Of a stretch of DNA of 64,000 bases, positions 17,035-26,646 are shown piece after piece. Each line of letters opens with the position of its first letter. Positions within the stretch are counted from its first letter, which is position 1. The notes below the pieces were generated by a model. The model ran no database searches. It was not told the DNA's origin and saw nothing but the letters and a program-made list of their open reading frames with translations. Source of the DNA: Candidatus Gastranaerophilales bacterium (GTDB taxonomy: Bacteria > Cyanobacteriota > Vampirovibrionia > Gastranaerophilales > Gastranaerophilaceae); contig CALVED010000004.1 in the NCBI GenBank assembly GCA_944326485.1, positions 142,163 to 206,162 of the forward strand. The letters run 5' to 3'. Both the position numbers and the translations under genes were made by a program.

Positions 17035-17382
17035 TTATCTGCTCTTATATTCTTTTATATTATCAATTATTGGTGTAAAGAAAGATAATATTAATGAACC
17101 TAATAGTGCGCTCCAAAATCCTTCTACTTCAAAACCCGGAGCAATTTTGCCTGCTAATAAAAATAATAATGCATTTATTATAAGTCCGAATAAACCTAAT
17201 GTTAAAAAATTAATAGGCATGGAAATAAATTCAACAAATGGTCTTAAGAATGTATTAATAAGTGATATTACTAGTACTACAAATAGAGCGCTAAAAAAGT
17301 TAGAAATTGTTATTCCTGGAATTATCCAAGCGATAAATGATATTATTATTGCAGAAAATATCCATTTTATAATTTTATTCAT
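17035..17382 (-). CDS. Phage-holin-4-superfamily membrane protein
   Basis: A 115-residue protein with four hydrophobic helices covering nearly all its length. The pattern W-I-I-P-G-I-x-I-x-x-F, then L-I-N-T-F-L-R-P and I-N-F-L-T-L-G-L-F, is that of the widespread small membrane family annotated as 'phage holin family 4' (YvlD-like). Despite the name these are chromosomal proteins of unknown role, often linked to envelope stress in other bacteria. A strong AAAGGAGG precedes ATG 17382. No phage genes are nearby. Confidence 0.8.
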   Translation of the reverse strand: MNKIIKWIFSAIIISFIAWIIPGITISNFFSALFVVLVISLINTFLRPFVEFISMPINFLTLGLFGLIINALLFLLAGKIAPGFEVEGFWSALLGSLILSFFTPIIDNIKEYKSR

Positions 17383-17483
17383 ATATCCTCCTTTGTTAAT
17401 ATGAATATCTTATAAAATATCCTGAAAATATATCATTGATTGTCTTAGTCTAATTGGTTATTTTTTATATGAAAATAATTCAA

Positions 17484-18464
17484 TCACTTTCTTTTATTAA
17501 TTAGGTCAGAGAGTATAACCCCTCTATCTATTAATTCTATACCAAGATTATTTTCATGAATTTTATTCATCATATATTCAAAAATATTAAATAATGACTC
17601 TGGAAGATTATTTTTATTATCGTTAAACCAAAACATCTCTACATCAAATGCAAGATGTTTTACTCCTGCTTCGATAGATTTTTCAATCCATTTATCTATT
17701 TCTTCTTTTGAATCATTTATATTTGGAATTAAAATAAATTTAGTTTTAACGCTGTCCGGTTTCTTTTGTACAGACGCATATTTTTTTATATTTTCCCAAA
17801 CAGTGTCGTAAAAATCAAATCTTTTTACTTTAATAAAGGTTTCACGAGTTCCGGAATCAACAGAAATAACTGTATTAATTCTGCCTTCTTCAATACCTTT
17901 TTGAACAATAGGACTAAATTTAGTAGCATTTGTTAATACTCTTATATTCTCCATTTTTTTATCAAGAAAAAGTTGTATTAAATCATTAAATTCAGGAGCA
18001 ATACATGGCTCTCCGCCTGCAATTGTAATGTGTCCGCCTGCTTTTAAATAACCTTTATCTGTCATATCTTTTATTGCCGGATATACATTGTATTGTTTTT
18101 GTCTTGGTTTGTCTTCATCATTTAACCAACAGTATATGCAGTGTTCATTGCATATAGTCCAGTTATTAAAATTTATAAAGGAAATATAATCTTCATTGTC
18201 CCATTCTTTTTCTTGTAAATATATGCAATTTTTGCATTCCGGAACTATATCCCCTTTTTTCATTTGGTTTCTGTATTTTCTTTTTATTTTGAAGAATTCT
18301 TTCCAATTGATTTTTTCACCGTCATATTTTTCAATAAGTTTTTTATATCCGTGTTCTGTAGGAGGTATTCTGCAACAAAAATTTATGCTATCTGTAAAAA
18401 AATCCATACCGTGTTCTATTAAATCGCAGCTTATATATTTATTTTTTTTCTTGAAAAAAAACAT
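17484..18464 (-). CDS. Radical SAM protein with N-terminal Cys-rich (SPASM-like) segment
   Basis: A 326-residue protein. The radical SAM cluster motif C-N-E-H-C-I-Y-C-W lies at about residue 105-113, followed by I-A-G-G-E-P (the G-G-E motif for SAM binding). The first 85 residues hold additional cysteines (F-C-C-R, then C-K-N-C), resembling a SPASM/twitch Fe-S segment placed before the core rather than after it. SPASM-type enzymes usually modify peptides or act as anaerobic maturases; the substrate is not evident. It starts 11 nt after recJ, behind CAGGAG, so it is in the recJ operon. Confidence 0.7.
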   Translation of the reverse strand: MFFFKKKNKYISCDLIEHGMDFFTDSINFCCRIPPTEHGYKKLIEKYDGEKINWKEFFKIKRKYRNQMKKGDIVPECKNCIYLQEKEWDNEDYISFINFNNWTICNEHCIYCWLNDEDKPRQKQYNVYPAIKDMTDKGYLKAGGHITIAGGEPCIAPEFNDLIQLFLDKKMENIRVLTNATKFSPIVQKGIEEGRINTVISVDSGTRETFIKVKRFDFYDTVWENIKKYASVQKKPDSVKTKFILIPNINDSKEEIDKWIEKSIEAGVKHLAFDVEMFWFNDNKNNLPESLFNIFEYMMNKIHENNLGIELIDRGVILSDLINKRK

Positions 18465-18475
18465 ATTTTCTCCTG

Positions 18476-20875
18476 TTATAATATTGATTTTATTTCATCT
18501 ACTGTTGCAGTTAAATAAAATTTGCGGAAATTATTTATTTCTTCAACTTCTTCTTCTATTTCTTTATAAAGCTCATTTTGCTTTATTATAGAAAGTTCTA
18601 ATGGGTTTAAGTGAGTTATTTTATATGTTGTATCTGAAATTTGTTCTAAATCTATCATTTCTATTTCATCAAATAAATTCAATATTTTTATAAGAAGTTC
18701 TTCGTTTAAATTTAAAGCATCAACTAGTTTTTTTATTTCAAATTCACCTTTTAAATTACTAATTGCATATTTTAACATTCCTGATAAAATTGCTAAAATA
18801 TTATCTGTATTTAGCGTTTGTATGTCAAAATTCATAAGATGAATAATACTTGCATTAGAGTTATATATTATTGCTCTGAAGTCTTCTTTTGTTTTAGGAC
18901 AATCAAATAACATTAACTGTTCTTTATTATTTGGTATATTTTCAGTATTAAAGCTATACTCAACTGCTTTCTTACAATTTTCTATGGCTTTTTTAATTTT
19001 TTTATTTTCTATAAAAATACAGGTATTTCTTTTTGTTGAGTTTACAAAATCCAGTACTTGAGAAAGAATATCTTTTTTATTTCTATGGTCTAATATTTTA
19101 ATGTCTGAAGAAGTTTCATTTTCTTTTATAAAATCGCCGTGAATGTCTGAAATTATATATTGAATTGTTGTATTTCCGTTAAATTCATTTATTTGGGGCG
19201 TAAATAGAATATCAATTTTTGAAAAATCAGGTAAATTAATTTTTTCTTCATTCCATTTTATACAATCGATAGATCCCATATTATTTTTAGAAGCAGTTAT
19301 TTTTAAATGGTTGCTGTTTTGTCCTATTTTCTTTGATTGTTGAACAATTAAATCATTCATTATGAAGATAGGTTCAGGATTTGCACTCCCGAAGGGCTGA
19401 AGTTTATTTATTCTTTTTATAGTTTCAATTGTTATATCTTCAGGTTCAACAATCATGTCTGCATATATTTTTATTTCTGTAAAGTCATTTTCTTGAGTTG
19501 TTTCTTCAAGAGCTTTTATTAATTGTTTTTTGAAATCATCAAATTTAATTTTATTCTCATCAAAAGAAAAACCAGCGGCCATTTTATGACCACCGAATCC
19601 TTCAAATAAATCTTTTAACTGAGATAATAACTCATGTATATTTATTGTTGGAATACTTCTTGATGAACATCTTATTATATTTGGATTATTTCCATCTCTG
19701 GTCATTAAAAATACAGGACGATTGTATTCTTCAGCAAGTTTTGAAGCAACAATTCCAATTATGCCAATGTGCCAATTATCATTTAGAAGAATTATACATT
19801 TTTTATTTATATATTTTTCTTTTTCGTATTGTTCTTTTGCTGTTTCAAAAGTTTCATCACATAATTGTTGTCTTAATTGGTTTAAATCATTTAATTTTTT
19901 TATATTTTCATCTAATTCATTATCATCTTCGGAAATAAGAATGCTTATTGCGGTTTGAGGTGATTCTAATCTTCCTGCAGCATTTAATCTTGGTACTATG
20001 CCAAAAGCAATATTTTCAGAGGTTATTTTTGTTTTATTTGTATAACCAATTGCATCTATAAGTTTTTGAATGCCTTTATGACTTGAATTTCTTATTAATT
20101 CAAGTCCCATCTCAACTAAACTGCGATTTTCGTCTAAAAGTTCAACAACATCACCAATTGTTCCTATTGCAACTAGTGGTAAAAGATTATGTATAAAGTC
20201 TTTACAATTATAAATTTCCAGCAGCTTACAAGCTAGTTTAAAAGTTACACCAACTCCGGCTAAATAGCTTAAACTTTGCAGTTCATCTATTTCTAATGTT
20301 GAAATAATTGAATTTGGAGCTTTGGGATTTATTATTGCATAAGCATCAGGTATTATTTCAGGTGCTTCATGGTGATCAGTTATTATAATATCTGTTTTCA
20401 AACTTTTTGCGAAATTAACTTCTTTAACATTACTGATACCGCAATCTACAGTAATAATTAATCTTGTTCTATGTTTTGATATTATATTTACGAGCGCCTT
20501 TGTATTTAAACCATGGCTTTCTGTCATTCTATCCGGCAGATAATAATCAACATCAGCACCTATTTCTTTTAATGTTAGAAATAATAGTGCAGTTGAGGTT
20601 ATTCCATCTGCATCAAAATCACCATATATTGTAATATGTTCTTTATTCTTTATTGCCTGACTTATTCTTTCTGTTGCTTTTTGCATATCAACAAAAACAT
20701 CAGGTGAACTATGTTTTATTTTTAGTGGATTTAAGAATGATTTAATTTTGTCTGCAGTATTGATGCCTCTATTACTTAATAAAACAGCAAGTACTTTGTC
20801 AGAATCACAAGCATTTATTATATTTTTTAAATCTATATCACTTTTTTTTACTATCCAAGTTTTGTGTCCTGACAT
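18476..20875 (-). CDS. recJ: Single-strand DNA-specific 5'-3' exonuclease RecJ
   Basis: A 799-residue DHH-family nuclease used in recombination and repair. Conserved motifs: Y-G-D-F-D-A-D-G (residues 84-91), V-D-C-G-I (143-147) and D-H-H (167-169), which bind catalytic Mn/Mg. DHHA1 follows, with G-G-H-K-M-A-A-G-F-S near residue 435, and then the OB-fold region. The C-terminal extension of about 200 residues makes it longer than the E. coli enzyme (577 aa) and closer to the long Gram-positive type; its role is unknown. It lies in a tight minus-strand cluster between the 148-aa gene and a radical SAM gene. Confidence 0.93.
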   Translation of the reverse strand: MSGHKTWIVKKSDIDLKNIINACDSDKVLAVLLSNRGINTADKIKSFLNPLKIKHSSPDVFVDMQKATERISQAIKNKEHITIYGDFDADGITSTALLFLTLKEIGADVDYYLPDRMTESHGLNTKALVNIISKHRTRLIITVDCGISNVKEVNFAKSLKTDIIITDHHEAPEIIPDAYAIINPKAPNSIISTLEIDELQSLSYLAGVGVTFKLACKLLEIYNCKDFIHNLLPLVAIGTIGDVVELLDENRSLVEMGLELIRNSSHKGIQKLIDAIGYTNKTKITSENIAFGIVPRLNAAGRLESPQTAISILISEDDNELDENIKKLNDLNQLRQQLCDETFETAKEQYEKEKYINKKCIILLNDNWHIGIIGIVASKLAEEYNRPVFLMTRDGNNPNIIRCSSRSIPTINIHELLSQLKDLFEGFGGHKMAAGFSFDENKIKFDDFKKQLIKALEETTQENDFTEIKIYADMIVEPEDITIETIKRINKLQPFGSANPEPIFIMNDLIVQQSKKIGQNSNHLKITASKNNMGSIDCIKWNEEKINLPDFSKIDILFTPQINEFNGNTTIQYIISDIHGDFIKENETSSDIKILDHRNKKDILSQVLDFVNSTKRNTCIFIENKKIKKAIENCKKAVEYSFNTENIPNNKEQLMLFDCPKTKEDFRAIIYNSNASIIHLMNFDIQTLNTDNILAILSGMLKYAISNLKGEFEIKKLVDALNLNEELLIKILNLFDEIEMIDLEQISDTTYKITHLNPLELSIIKQNELYKEIEEEVEEINNFRKFYLTATVDEIKSIL

Positions 20876-20899
20876 TCTGTTTACTTTCTGATTTGTTTG

Positions 20900-21346
20900 T
20901 TATTTTTTATCGTCTTTATCGTCATAAAAATCATCTTTTGAATCATCAAAGAATTCTTCTTGTTCTAGCTCTTTTTTTAATGCTTCAACATCTTTATCTT
21001 CTTTAATTTTATCAATAACAATTTTAGCCATTTCTTTTGCTATAATCTTTTGTGTTTCAGGTGGAGAATTTTGAAGCATATTAATGGCAGCTCTTACTGT
21101 TCTGTCTATATCATACCATCTGGAATTTGCTCTTGTATCCATACCTTCTTCTACGGCTTCTATTATTTCATTTACATCTGTATATTCACTAAATGCAAGA
21201 TTGTGTTCTACTATGATTTTTATAAGATTTAAAGCAACCTTGATTTGTGTTTCATCATCAGAGGCCTCAAGTGTTTTCATTGAACGTGATAAAATAGGGT
21301 CTTTATCATACCATCTTCTTTGTTTATTATTGTATTCTTCACGCAT
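20900..21346 (-). CDS. Hypothetical acidic protein with internal duplication
   Basis: A 148-residue soluble protein. Two copies of a helical unit are visible: R-W-Y-D-K-D-P-I-L-S-R-S-M-K-T-L (about 11-26) and R-W-Y-D-I-D-R-T-V-R-A-A-I-N-M-L (about 77-92), each followed by a similar pattern (D-E-T-Q-I-K-V-A-L-N-L-I-K-I-I and P-E-T-Q-K-I-I-A-K-E-M-A-K-I-V). So the protein is a tandem repeat of about 65 residues. The C-terminal tail is very acidic (D-D-K-D-D-K-K). No family is recognised. It lies between fixX and recJ with short gaps. Confidence 0.65.
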   Translation of the reverse strand: MREEYNNKQRRWYDKDPILSRSMKTLEASDDETQIKVALNLIKIIVEHNLAFSEYTDVNEIIEAVEEGMDTRANSRWYDIDRTVRAAINMLQNSPPETQKIIAKEMAKIVIDKIKEDKDVEALKKELEQEEFFDDSKDDFYDDKDDKK

Positions 21347-21362
21347 AAATAACCTCTCTTTA

Positions 21363-21650
21363 CTAGCCGTTTTTATATTTTACACCATATTCACAATTTG
21401 GATAACGCCATATTATATTTTTTTTATCGCATGCTATTTTACAAGCACCACACTCCAGACAATTTTCATACCTTATTGTCATTATACACTTTTCTTCATT
21501 CCATTCATAGACATTAGCCGGACAAATATATGTGCAAACTTTTTCATTACATCTCATGCATACATCATTATCTACTGCTAAGTGACTTTCTTTATCTTTA
21601 TTATATTTTAATGTAGCTAATTTTTCATTAATGTTCATCTTTTTAAACAT
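21363..21650 (-). CDS. fixX: Ferredoxin-like protein FixX
   Basis: A 95-residue electron carrier. Cysteines C32, C35, C39 and C43 (region D-V-C-M-R-C-N-E-K-V-C-T-Y-I-C-P-A) and the second group E-N-C-L-E-C-G-A-C-K-I-A-C match FixX, the ferredoxin-like partner of the FixC flavoprotein. It overlaps the fixC 3' end by 16 nt if started at ATG 21650; ATG 21638 is an alternative. With FixA, FixB and FixC it would form a flavin-based bifurcating or quinone-linked electron-transfer complex at the membrane. FixA and FixB are not in this window. Confidence 0.85.
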   Translation of the reverse strand: MFKKMNINEKLATLKYNKDKESHLAVDNDVCMRCNEKVCTYICPANVYEWNEEKCIMTIRYENCLECGACKIACDKKNIIWRYPNCEYGVKYKNG

Positions 21651-22930
21651 TTCTCCATTGCAAGAATAGCTAAAGGTATACTTGAAGTTATTACCCCTTT
21701 TTTTATTATATCTTTTAAAAATTTTCTATATTTAACTTTCTTTTCTATTCCGTCAGCTTCCGTTAAAATTTCTATAAATTCACACGCTGTTTCTGGGTAT
21801 ATAGATGAAAGTGTATGAATATTCTTTTTTATAATCTCTATAGTATTTTTATGAGTTTTTAAGTCTTTTATAACAATACTTTCCTTAAGTTTTGTATAAT
21901 ATTTTGACAAACTTGAAGCAGAAAAATCTTTAGAGTTAATTGCTTCAATTGCTGTTTCTGCGGCTATTTTCCCGCTAAGCATTGCTAAATTGGTTCCTTC
22001 AAAATGAACATTATTAACTAGCATTGCCGCATCACCTACAATCATAACGCCGTTATCATATAGCTTGGGAATTGCCTTATAACCGCCTTCAGGTATAAGA
22101 TGGGATGAATATTCTATTGTTTCTCCGTCTTTTATATAAGCTGAAATTGTTGGATGTGCTTTTAATTCATCTAATAATTCATAAGGTTTTATTTTATACT
22201 TTTTTATTTCATCAAGACTTATTGAATAACCTATAGAAATAGTATCTTTATTTGTATACATAAAACCTAGGGCAAATTTATCTTTTAATGGACCACCTAA
22301 TATTTTACAAGCACAGCCATCTTCTTCATCAACATTAAATCGATCTTCCAGTTTTTCTTTATTTATTTTTATTACTTCTTTTACACTTAATGAAACATCA
22401 GTATCTTTTATATCTTTTCTTAGTCCGATTTGTTTTGCAAGTAAGGAATTAACTCCGTCCGCAATAATTACAATATCTGAATAAAATTCTTCAAATTCTG
22501 TTCTAATTCCTATAACTTTTCCATCTTTTAAAATCAATTCTTTTACAAGAGTTTTAGGTGCATAATATGCACCTTCTTTTTCAGCTTGATTACAACACCA
22601 TTTATCCCATTTTGCACGATTTACAGTAAAAGCTTTATATGCTCCTTTTGATGAATATTTGTAAGAAAATTGTGTGGAATTATAATCTGTTAATAGAAAA
22701 ATTTTCTGTTCTGTAATTGCTCTTTCAATAGGACCTGTTAACCAAAACTTTGGGAATATTTCTGCAGTTTGCTTTGCGTATATTGTCCCTCCAAAGATAT
22801 TTTTATCTCCGGCACAATCTCCTCTTTCTATTAGTAATACTTCTTTACCGGCTCTTGCAAGTGTAATTGCTGCACTTACACCGGCAGGTCCTGCTCCTAC
22901 TACTATTACTTCTACTTTATTATTTTCCAT
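21635..22930 (-). CDS. fixC: FAD-dependent oxidoreductase FixC (ETF:quinone oxidoreductase family)
   Basis: A 431-residue flavoprotein. The N-terminal FAD-binding site is G-A-G-P-A-G-V-S-A-A (residues 12-21), with I-E-R-G following. V-G-D-A-A-M-L-V at about 295-302 is the second FAD motif of the ETF-QO/FixC family. It moves electrons from the ETF-like FixAB to quinone or a low-potential acceptor together with FixX, which is encoded immediately downstream. A perfect TATAAT lies 7 nt upstream of the ATG and no Shine-Dalgarno is visible, suggesting a leaderless mRNA. It is divergent from the amidase gene. Confidence 0.87.
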   Translation of the reverse strand: MENNKVEVIVVGAGPAGVSAAITLARAGKEVLLIERGDCAGDKNIFGGTIYAKQTAEIFPKFWLTGPIERAITEQKIFLLTDYNSTQFSYKYSSKGAYKAFTVNRAKWDKWCCNQAEKEGAYYAPKTLVKELILKDGKVIGIRTEFEEFYSDIVIIADGVNSLLAKQIGLRKDIKDTDVSLSVKEVIKINKEKLEDRFNVDEEDGCACKILGGPLKDKFALGFMYTNKDTISIGYSISLDEIKKYKIKPYELLDELKAHPTISAYIKDGETIEYSSHLIPEGGYKAIPKLYDNGVMIVGDAAMLVNNVHFEGTNLAMLSGKIAAETAIEAINSKDFSASSLSKYYTKLKESIVIKDLKTHKNTIEIIKKNIHTLSSIYPETACEFIEILTEADGIEKKVKYRKFLKDIIKKGVITSSIPLAILAMEKCLKR

Positions 22931-22937
22931 AATGTTT

Positions 22938-22943
22938 ATTATA
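22938..22943 (-). promoter_or_regulatory. Start-proximal -10 box of fixC
   Basis: TATAAT on the minus strand ends 7 nt before the fixC ATG (22930). With the usual 5-8 nt spacing to the transcription start, the mRNA would begin at or next to the AUG. No Shine-Dalgarno sequence is present. Confidence 0.5.
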
Positions 22944-23019
22944 CTATCTTTCTTTTTGTTATAGCAACATTGCTTTATATTGTAAATTAAATTGCTTATT
23001 TATTGAATATACACTAAAC

Positions 23020-23025
23020 TATAAT
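23020..23025 (+). promoter_or_regulatory. Start-proximal -10 box of the amidase gene
   Basis: TATAAT ends 4 nt before the amidase ATG at 23030, and no Shine-Dalgarno sequence lies between. This implies a leaderless or nearly leaderless transcript, unless a different upstream promoter is used. Confidence 0.45.
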
Positions 23026-23029
23026 TGTT

Positions 23030-24433
23030 ATGAGGTTTATATTTTTAATAATTTCTTTTTTTATTTTTACATTAAATTCTTCATTTGCACTTGATGTTGT
23101 TTATCCATCGTCAAAAGAATTTACTGTAAATGCAGCATCTATTTATTTTTATGGTAACACTAATCCAAAGTCAATGTTAAGGATTAATTCCGAATCTGTT
23201 AAATTATTTGATGATGGTGTTTTTGTTCAGGTCGTACCTCTTTTTTATGGTGCTAATGATATTACAGTTGAGTCTGTTCATAATGGTAAAGTAGAAAGGC
23301 AAGTTTTTAAAATTACAAGAAATAAACCAATAGCAGAAAAGACACTACCGTTGTCTTATGTGCCAAGAAATAAAAATTATTTTTTATATACTAAAACAAT
23401 TAATGCTAGATCTACAGTTAGAGAAAAACCATCTAAATCATCAAAAAGAGTTATAGAACTTCCAAAAGGAGTTGTATTATATCTCGCAGGACAGAAGGGA
23501 GATTTTTATAAGATAGAAGAAAACGGTAAAACAGAATTTTGGATTCATAAATCCAACATTGAAGAACCGGTTATTGTATCTAAACGTTTTCAGGCAAAAA
23601 TAAAACAGCCTGAAAATGAATCTGATAAGTTTTATAACTATACAAAAATAGCATTATCTTATCCTGTAATGTATACAGTTGAACAGGAAGGTAAGAAATT
23701 AATTTTGACGTTATATGGTGTAAAAGATTCTAATAATAATACAAATAATAGTGGAAATTTAGAATTTGTATTTGAAGATGATAATCAAGTCTTAGGTTAT
23801 GATGGATTGTATGAGGAAGATAAATTTATTTTAAGACGAGCTAAAGTTGCAGATAAAATTAATCCTTACGCTCCTTTACATAAAGTTAGAATTTATATAG
23901 ATGCAGGTCATGGCGGAAGTGAAAAAGGTGCTATTGGTCCGACAAGAGTTCCTGAAAAAGATATAAATTTGGCTATTTCTAAAAAACTTATACATTTATT
24001 AAAATATAAAGGCGCTATTGTTTCTTATTCCAGAATGGATGATTCTAAAGTAAATTTATATGATAGAGTTGATAAAGCAAAAGAAAATAATGCTTTTATA
24101 TCATTAAGTATTCATAATAATTCTTTGCCTCCTAATAAAAATCCATTTATTACTCATGGTTGTGAAGTATATTATTATAATGATAATGCAAAGGTTTTAG
24201 CTTATATTATTAAGAATAATTTATCTAAGGATTTAAAAATAAAAGATAATGGTTTATATAAATCAAGTTATGCTTTAAATAGGTCTACTAACCCAATTTC
24301 AGTTTTAGTAGAAGTCGCTTATATGGTAAATCCAGATGAATATAAAAAATTAAGAAGTAATAAATTTCAGACGGAAGTTGCAAAGTCTATTGCAAAAAGC
24401 TTAGAACAATTTATGATTTTACTAAAAAAATAA
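23030..24433 (+). CDS. N-acetylmuramoyl-L-alanine amidase with SH3 domain
   Basis: A 467-residue exported cell-wall hydrolase that cleaves the bond between muramic acid and the stem peptide. There is a signal peptide at residues 1-20. An SH3b-like domain at about 120-180 has A-R-S-T-V-R-E-K-P-S and W-I-H-K-S. The C-terminal Amidase_3 domain starts near residue 285 with Y-I-D-A-G-H-G-G (zinc His) and continues through P-E-K-D-I-N-L (zinc Glu), S-I-H-N-N (zinc His) and V-E-V-A-Y-M-V-N (catalytic Glu). An N-terminal region of beta strands precedes the SH3 domain. Likely periplasmic, acting in daughter-cell separation. Confidence 0.9.
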   Translation: MRFIFLIISFFIFTLNSSFALDVVYPSSKEFTVNAASIYFYGNTNPKSMLRINSESVKLFDDGVFVQVVPLFYGANDITVESVHNGKVERQVFKITRNKPIAEKTLPLSYVPRNKNYFLYTKTINARSTVREKPSKSSKRVIELPKGVVLYLAGQKGDFYKIEENGKTEFWIHKSNIEEPVIVSKRFQAKIKQPENESDKFYNYTKIALSYPVMYTVEQEGKKLILTLYGVKDSNNNTNNSGNLEFVFEDDNQVLGYDGLYEEDKFILRRAKVADKINPYAPLHKVRIYIDAGHGGSEKGAIGPTRVPEKDINLAISKKLIHLLKYKGAIVSYSRMDDSKVNLYDRVDKAKENNAFISLSIHNNSLPPNKNPFITHGCEVYYYNDNAKVLAYIIKNNLSKDLKIKDNGLYKSSYALNRSTNPISVLVEVAYMVNPDEYKKLRSNKFQTEVAKSIAKSLEQFMILLKK

Positions 24434-24471
24434 TATAAAATATAAAAATTATATAAGCAAATAAAATATGA

Positions 24472-25899
<1,428 letters not shown>

Positions 25900-25911
25900 G
25901 TTTAATCATAT

Positions 25912-25943
25912 AAAAAAGACAGGCTTAAAGCCTGTCTTTTTTT
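25912..25943. terminator. Bidirectional rho-independent terminator
   Basis: A near-perfect stem (AAAAAAGACAGGC 25912-25924 pairing with GCCTGTCTTTTTT 25930-25942, loop TTAAA) has a T run on the right and the matching A run on the left. It can terminate gdhA on the plus strand and the DUF1292/ruvX operon on the minus strand. Confidence 0.9.
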
Positions 25944-25954
25944 ATATCTTACTT

Positions 25955-26227
25955 TTATTCATCAATTTCGTTTTCTATTTCTTCTATGTATTGAGCTATT
26001 TTATTAAACTCATCATCATCTTCAATTACTTCAAAAAGAAATTCTTCACCATCCTTTTTTAATCTCATAACTAATATTTCTTTTTCATCTTCATTTTTTT
26101 CTTTGTCTACAGGAAGTAATAATGCATATTCTACATCATCCACAGTTACTATATCTAATAATTCAAAAGAAACTTTATTCCCTTCTTCATCGAATGTTTC
26201 TATCAGTTGTTCATTTTCGATTGTCAT
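25955..26227 (-). CDS. DUF1292 family protein (YrzB-like)
   Basis: A 90-residue, strongly acidic small protein, about 25 percent Asp and Glu. The sequence F-E-L-L-D-I-V-T-V-D-D-V-E-Y-A-L-L-L-P followed by L-V-M-R-L matches the DUF1292 family. In many Firmicutes this gene lies next to ruvX (yrrK), and the same order holds here: it starts 14 nt after ruvX on the minus strand. Function is not established in any organism to my knowledge. Confidence 0.85.
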   Translation of the reverse strand: MTIENEQLIETFDEEGNKVSFELLDIVTVDDVEYALLLPVDKEKNEDEKEILVMRLKKDGEEFLFEVIEDDDEFNKIAQYIEEIENEIDE

Positions 26228-26241
26228 ATTTATCTCACTTT

Positions 26242-26646
26242 CTACTTTCTATCTAAGTATTGTTGTAAAATTATGCAGGCACTTTTTAAATCTACTAATT
26301 TTTTATCTTTTGTATATTTTCTTCCTGTTTGGGCGAGAATATATTCAGCCTGTTTGCTTGTTAATCTTTCATCTTCAAAAATAATTTTATATTCACTTTT
26401 AAAATTATCAGCAAATGATATACAATCTTGAGCTTGTTCTCCTATTGAATTGTTCATATGTTTAGGAAGTCCTGCTACAATAATTTTAATATTGTTATTT
26501 TGACAAATTTTTTTGATTTTTGCAATTGCTTCACTCTCTGGCTCTCTGGCTATTGTTTCAACGGGTTGAGCTATAATGCCAAGAGCGTCACTCATTGCTA
26601 TACCTATCCTTTTTTTTCCTATGTCTAAACCAAGTATTCTATTCAT
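26242..26646 (-). CDS. ruvX: Putative pre-16S rRNA nuclease / Holliday junction resolvase-like YqgF
   Basis: A 134-residue RNase H-like protein of the YqgF/RuvX family. Conserved acidic active-site segments: I-L-G-L-D-I-G-K-K-R-I-G-I-A near the N-terminus, then I-I-V-A-G-L-P-K-H-M in the middle and E-D-E-R-L-T-S-K-Q-A-E near residue 96. It is thought to mature the 5' end of 16S rRNA. Its start overlaps the end of the 545-aa gene by 8 nt, and DUF1292 follows. Confidence 0.92.
   Translation of the reverse strand: MNRILGLDIGKKRIGIAMSDALGIIAQPVETIAREPESEAIAKIKKICQNNNIKIIVAGLPKHMNNSIGEQAQDCISFADNFKSEYKIIFEDERLTSKQAEYILAQTGRKYTKDKKLVDLKSACIILQQYLDRK

Noticed and set aside
17035..17382. Prophage remnant based on a 'holin' match
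   Set aside because: The family name is historical; there are no other phage genes nearby and the neighbours are housekeeping genes.
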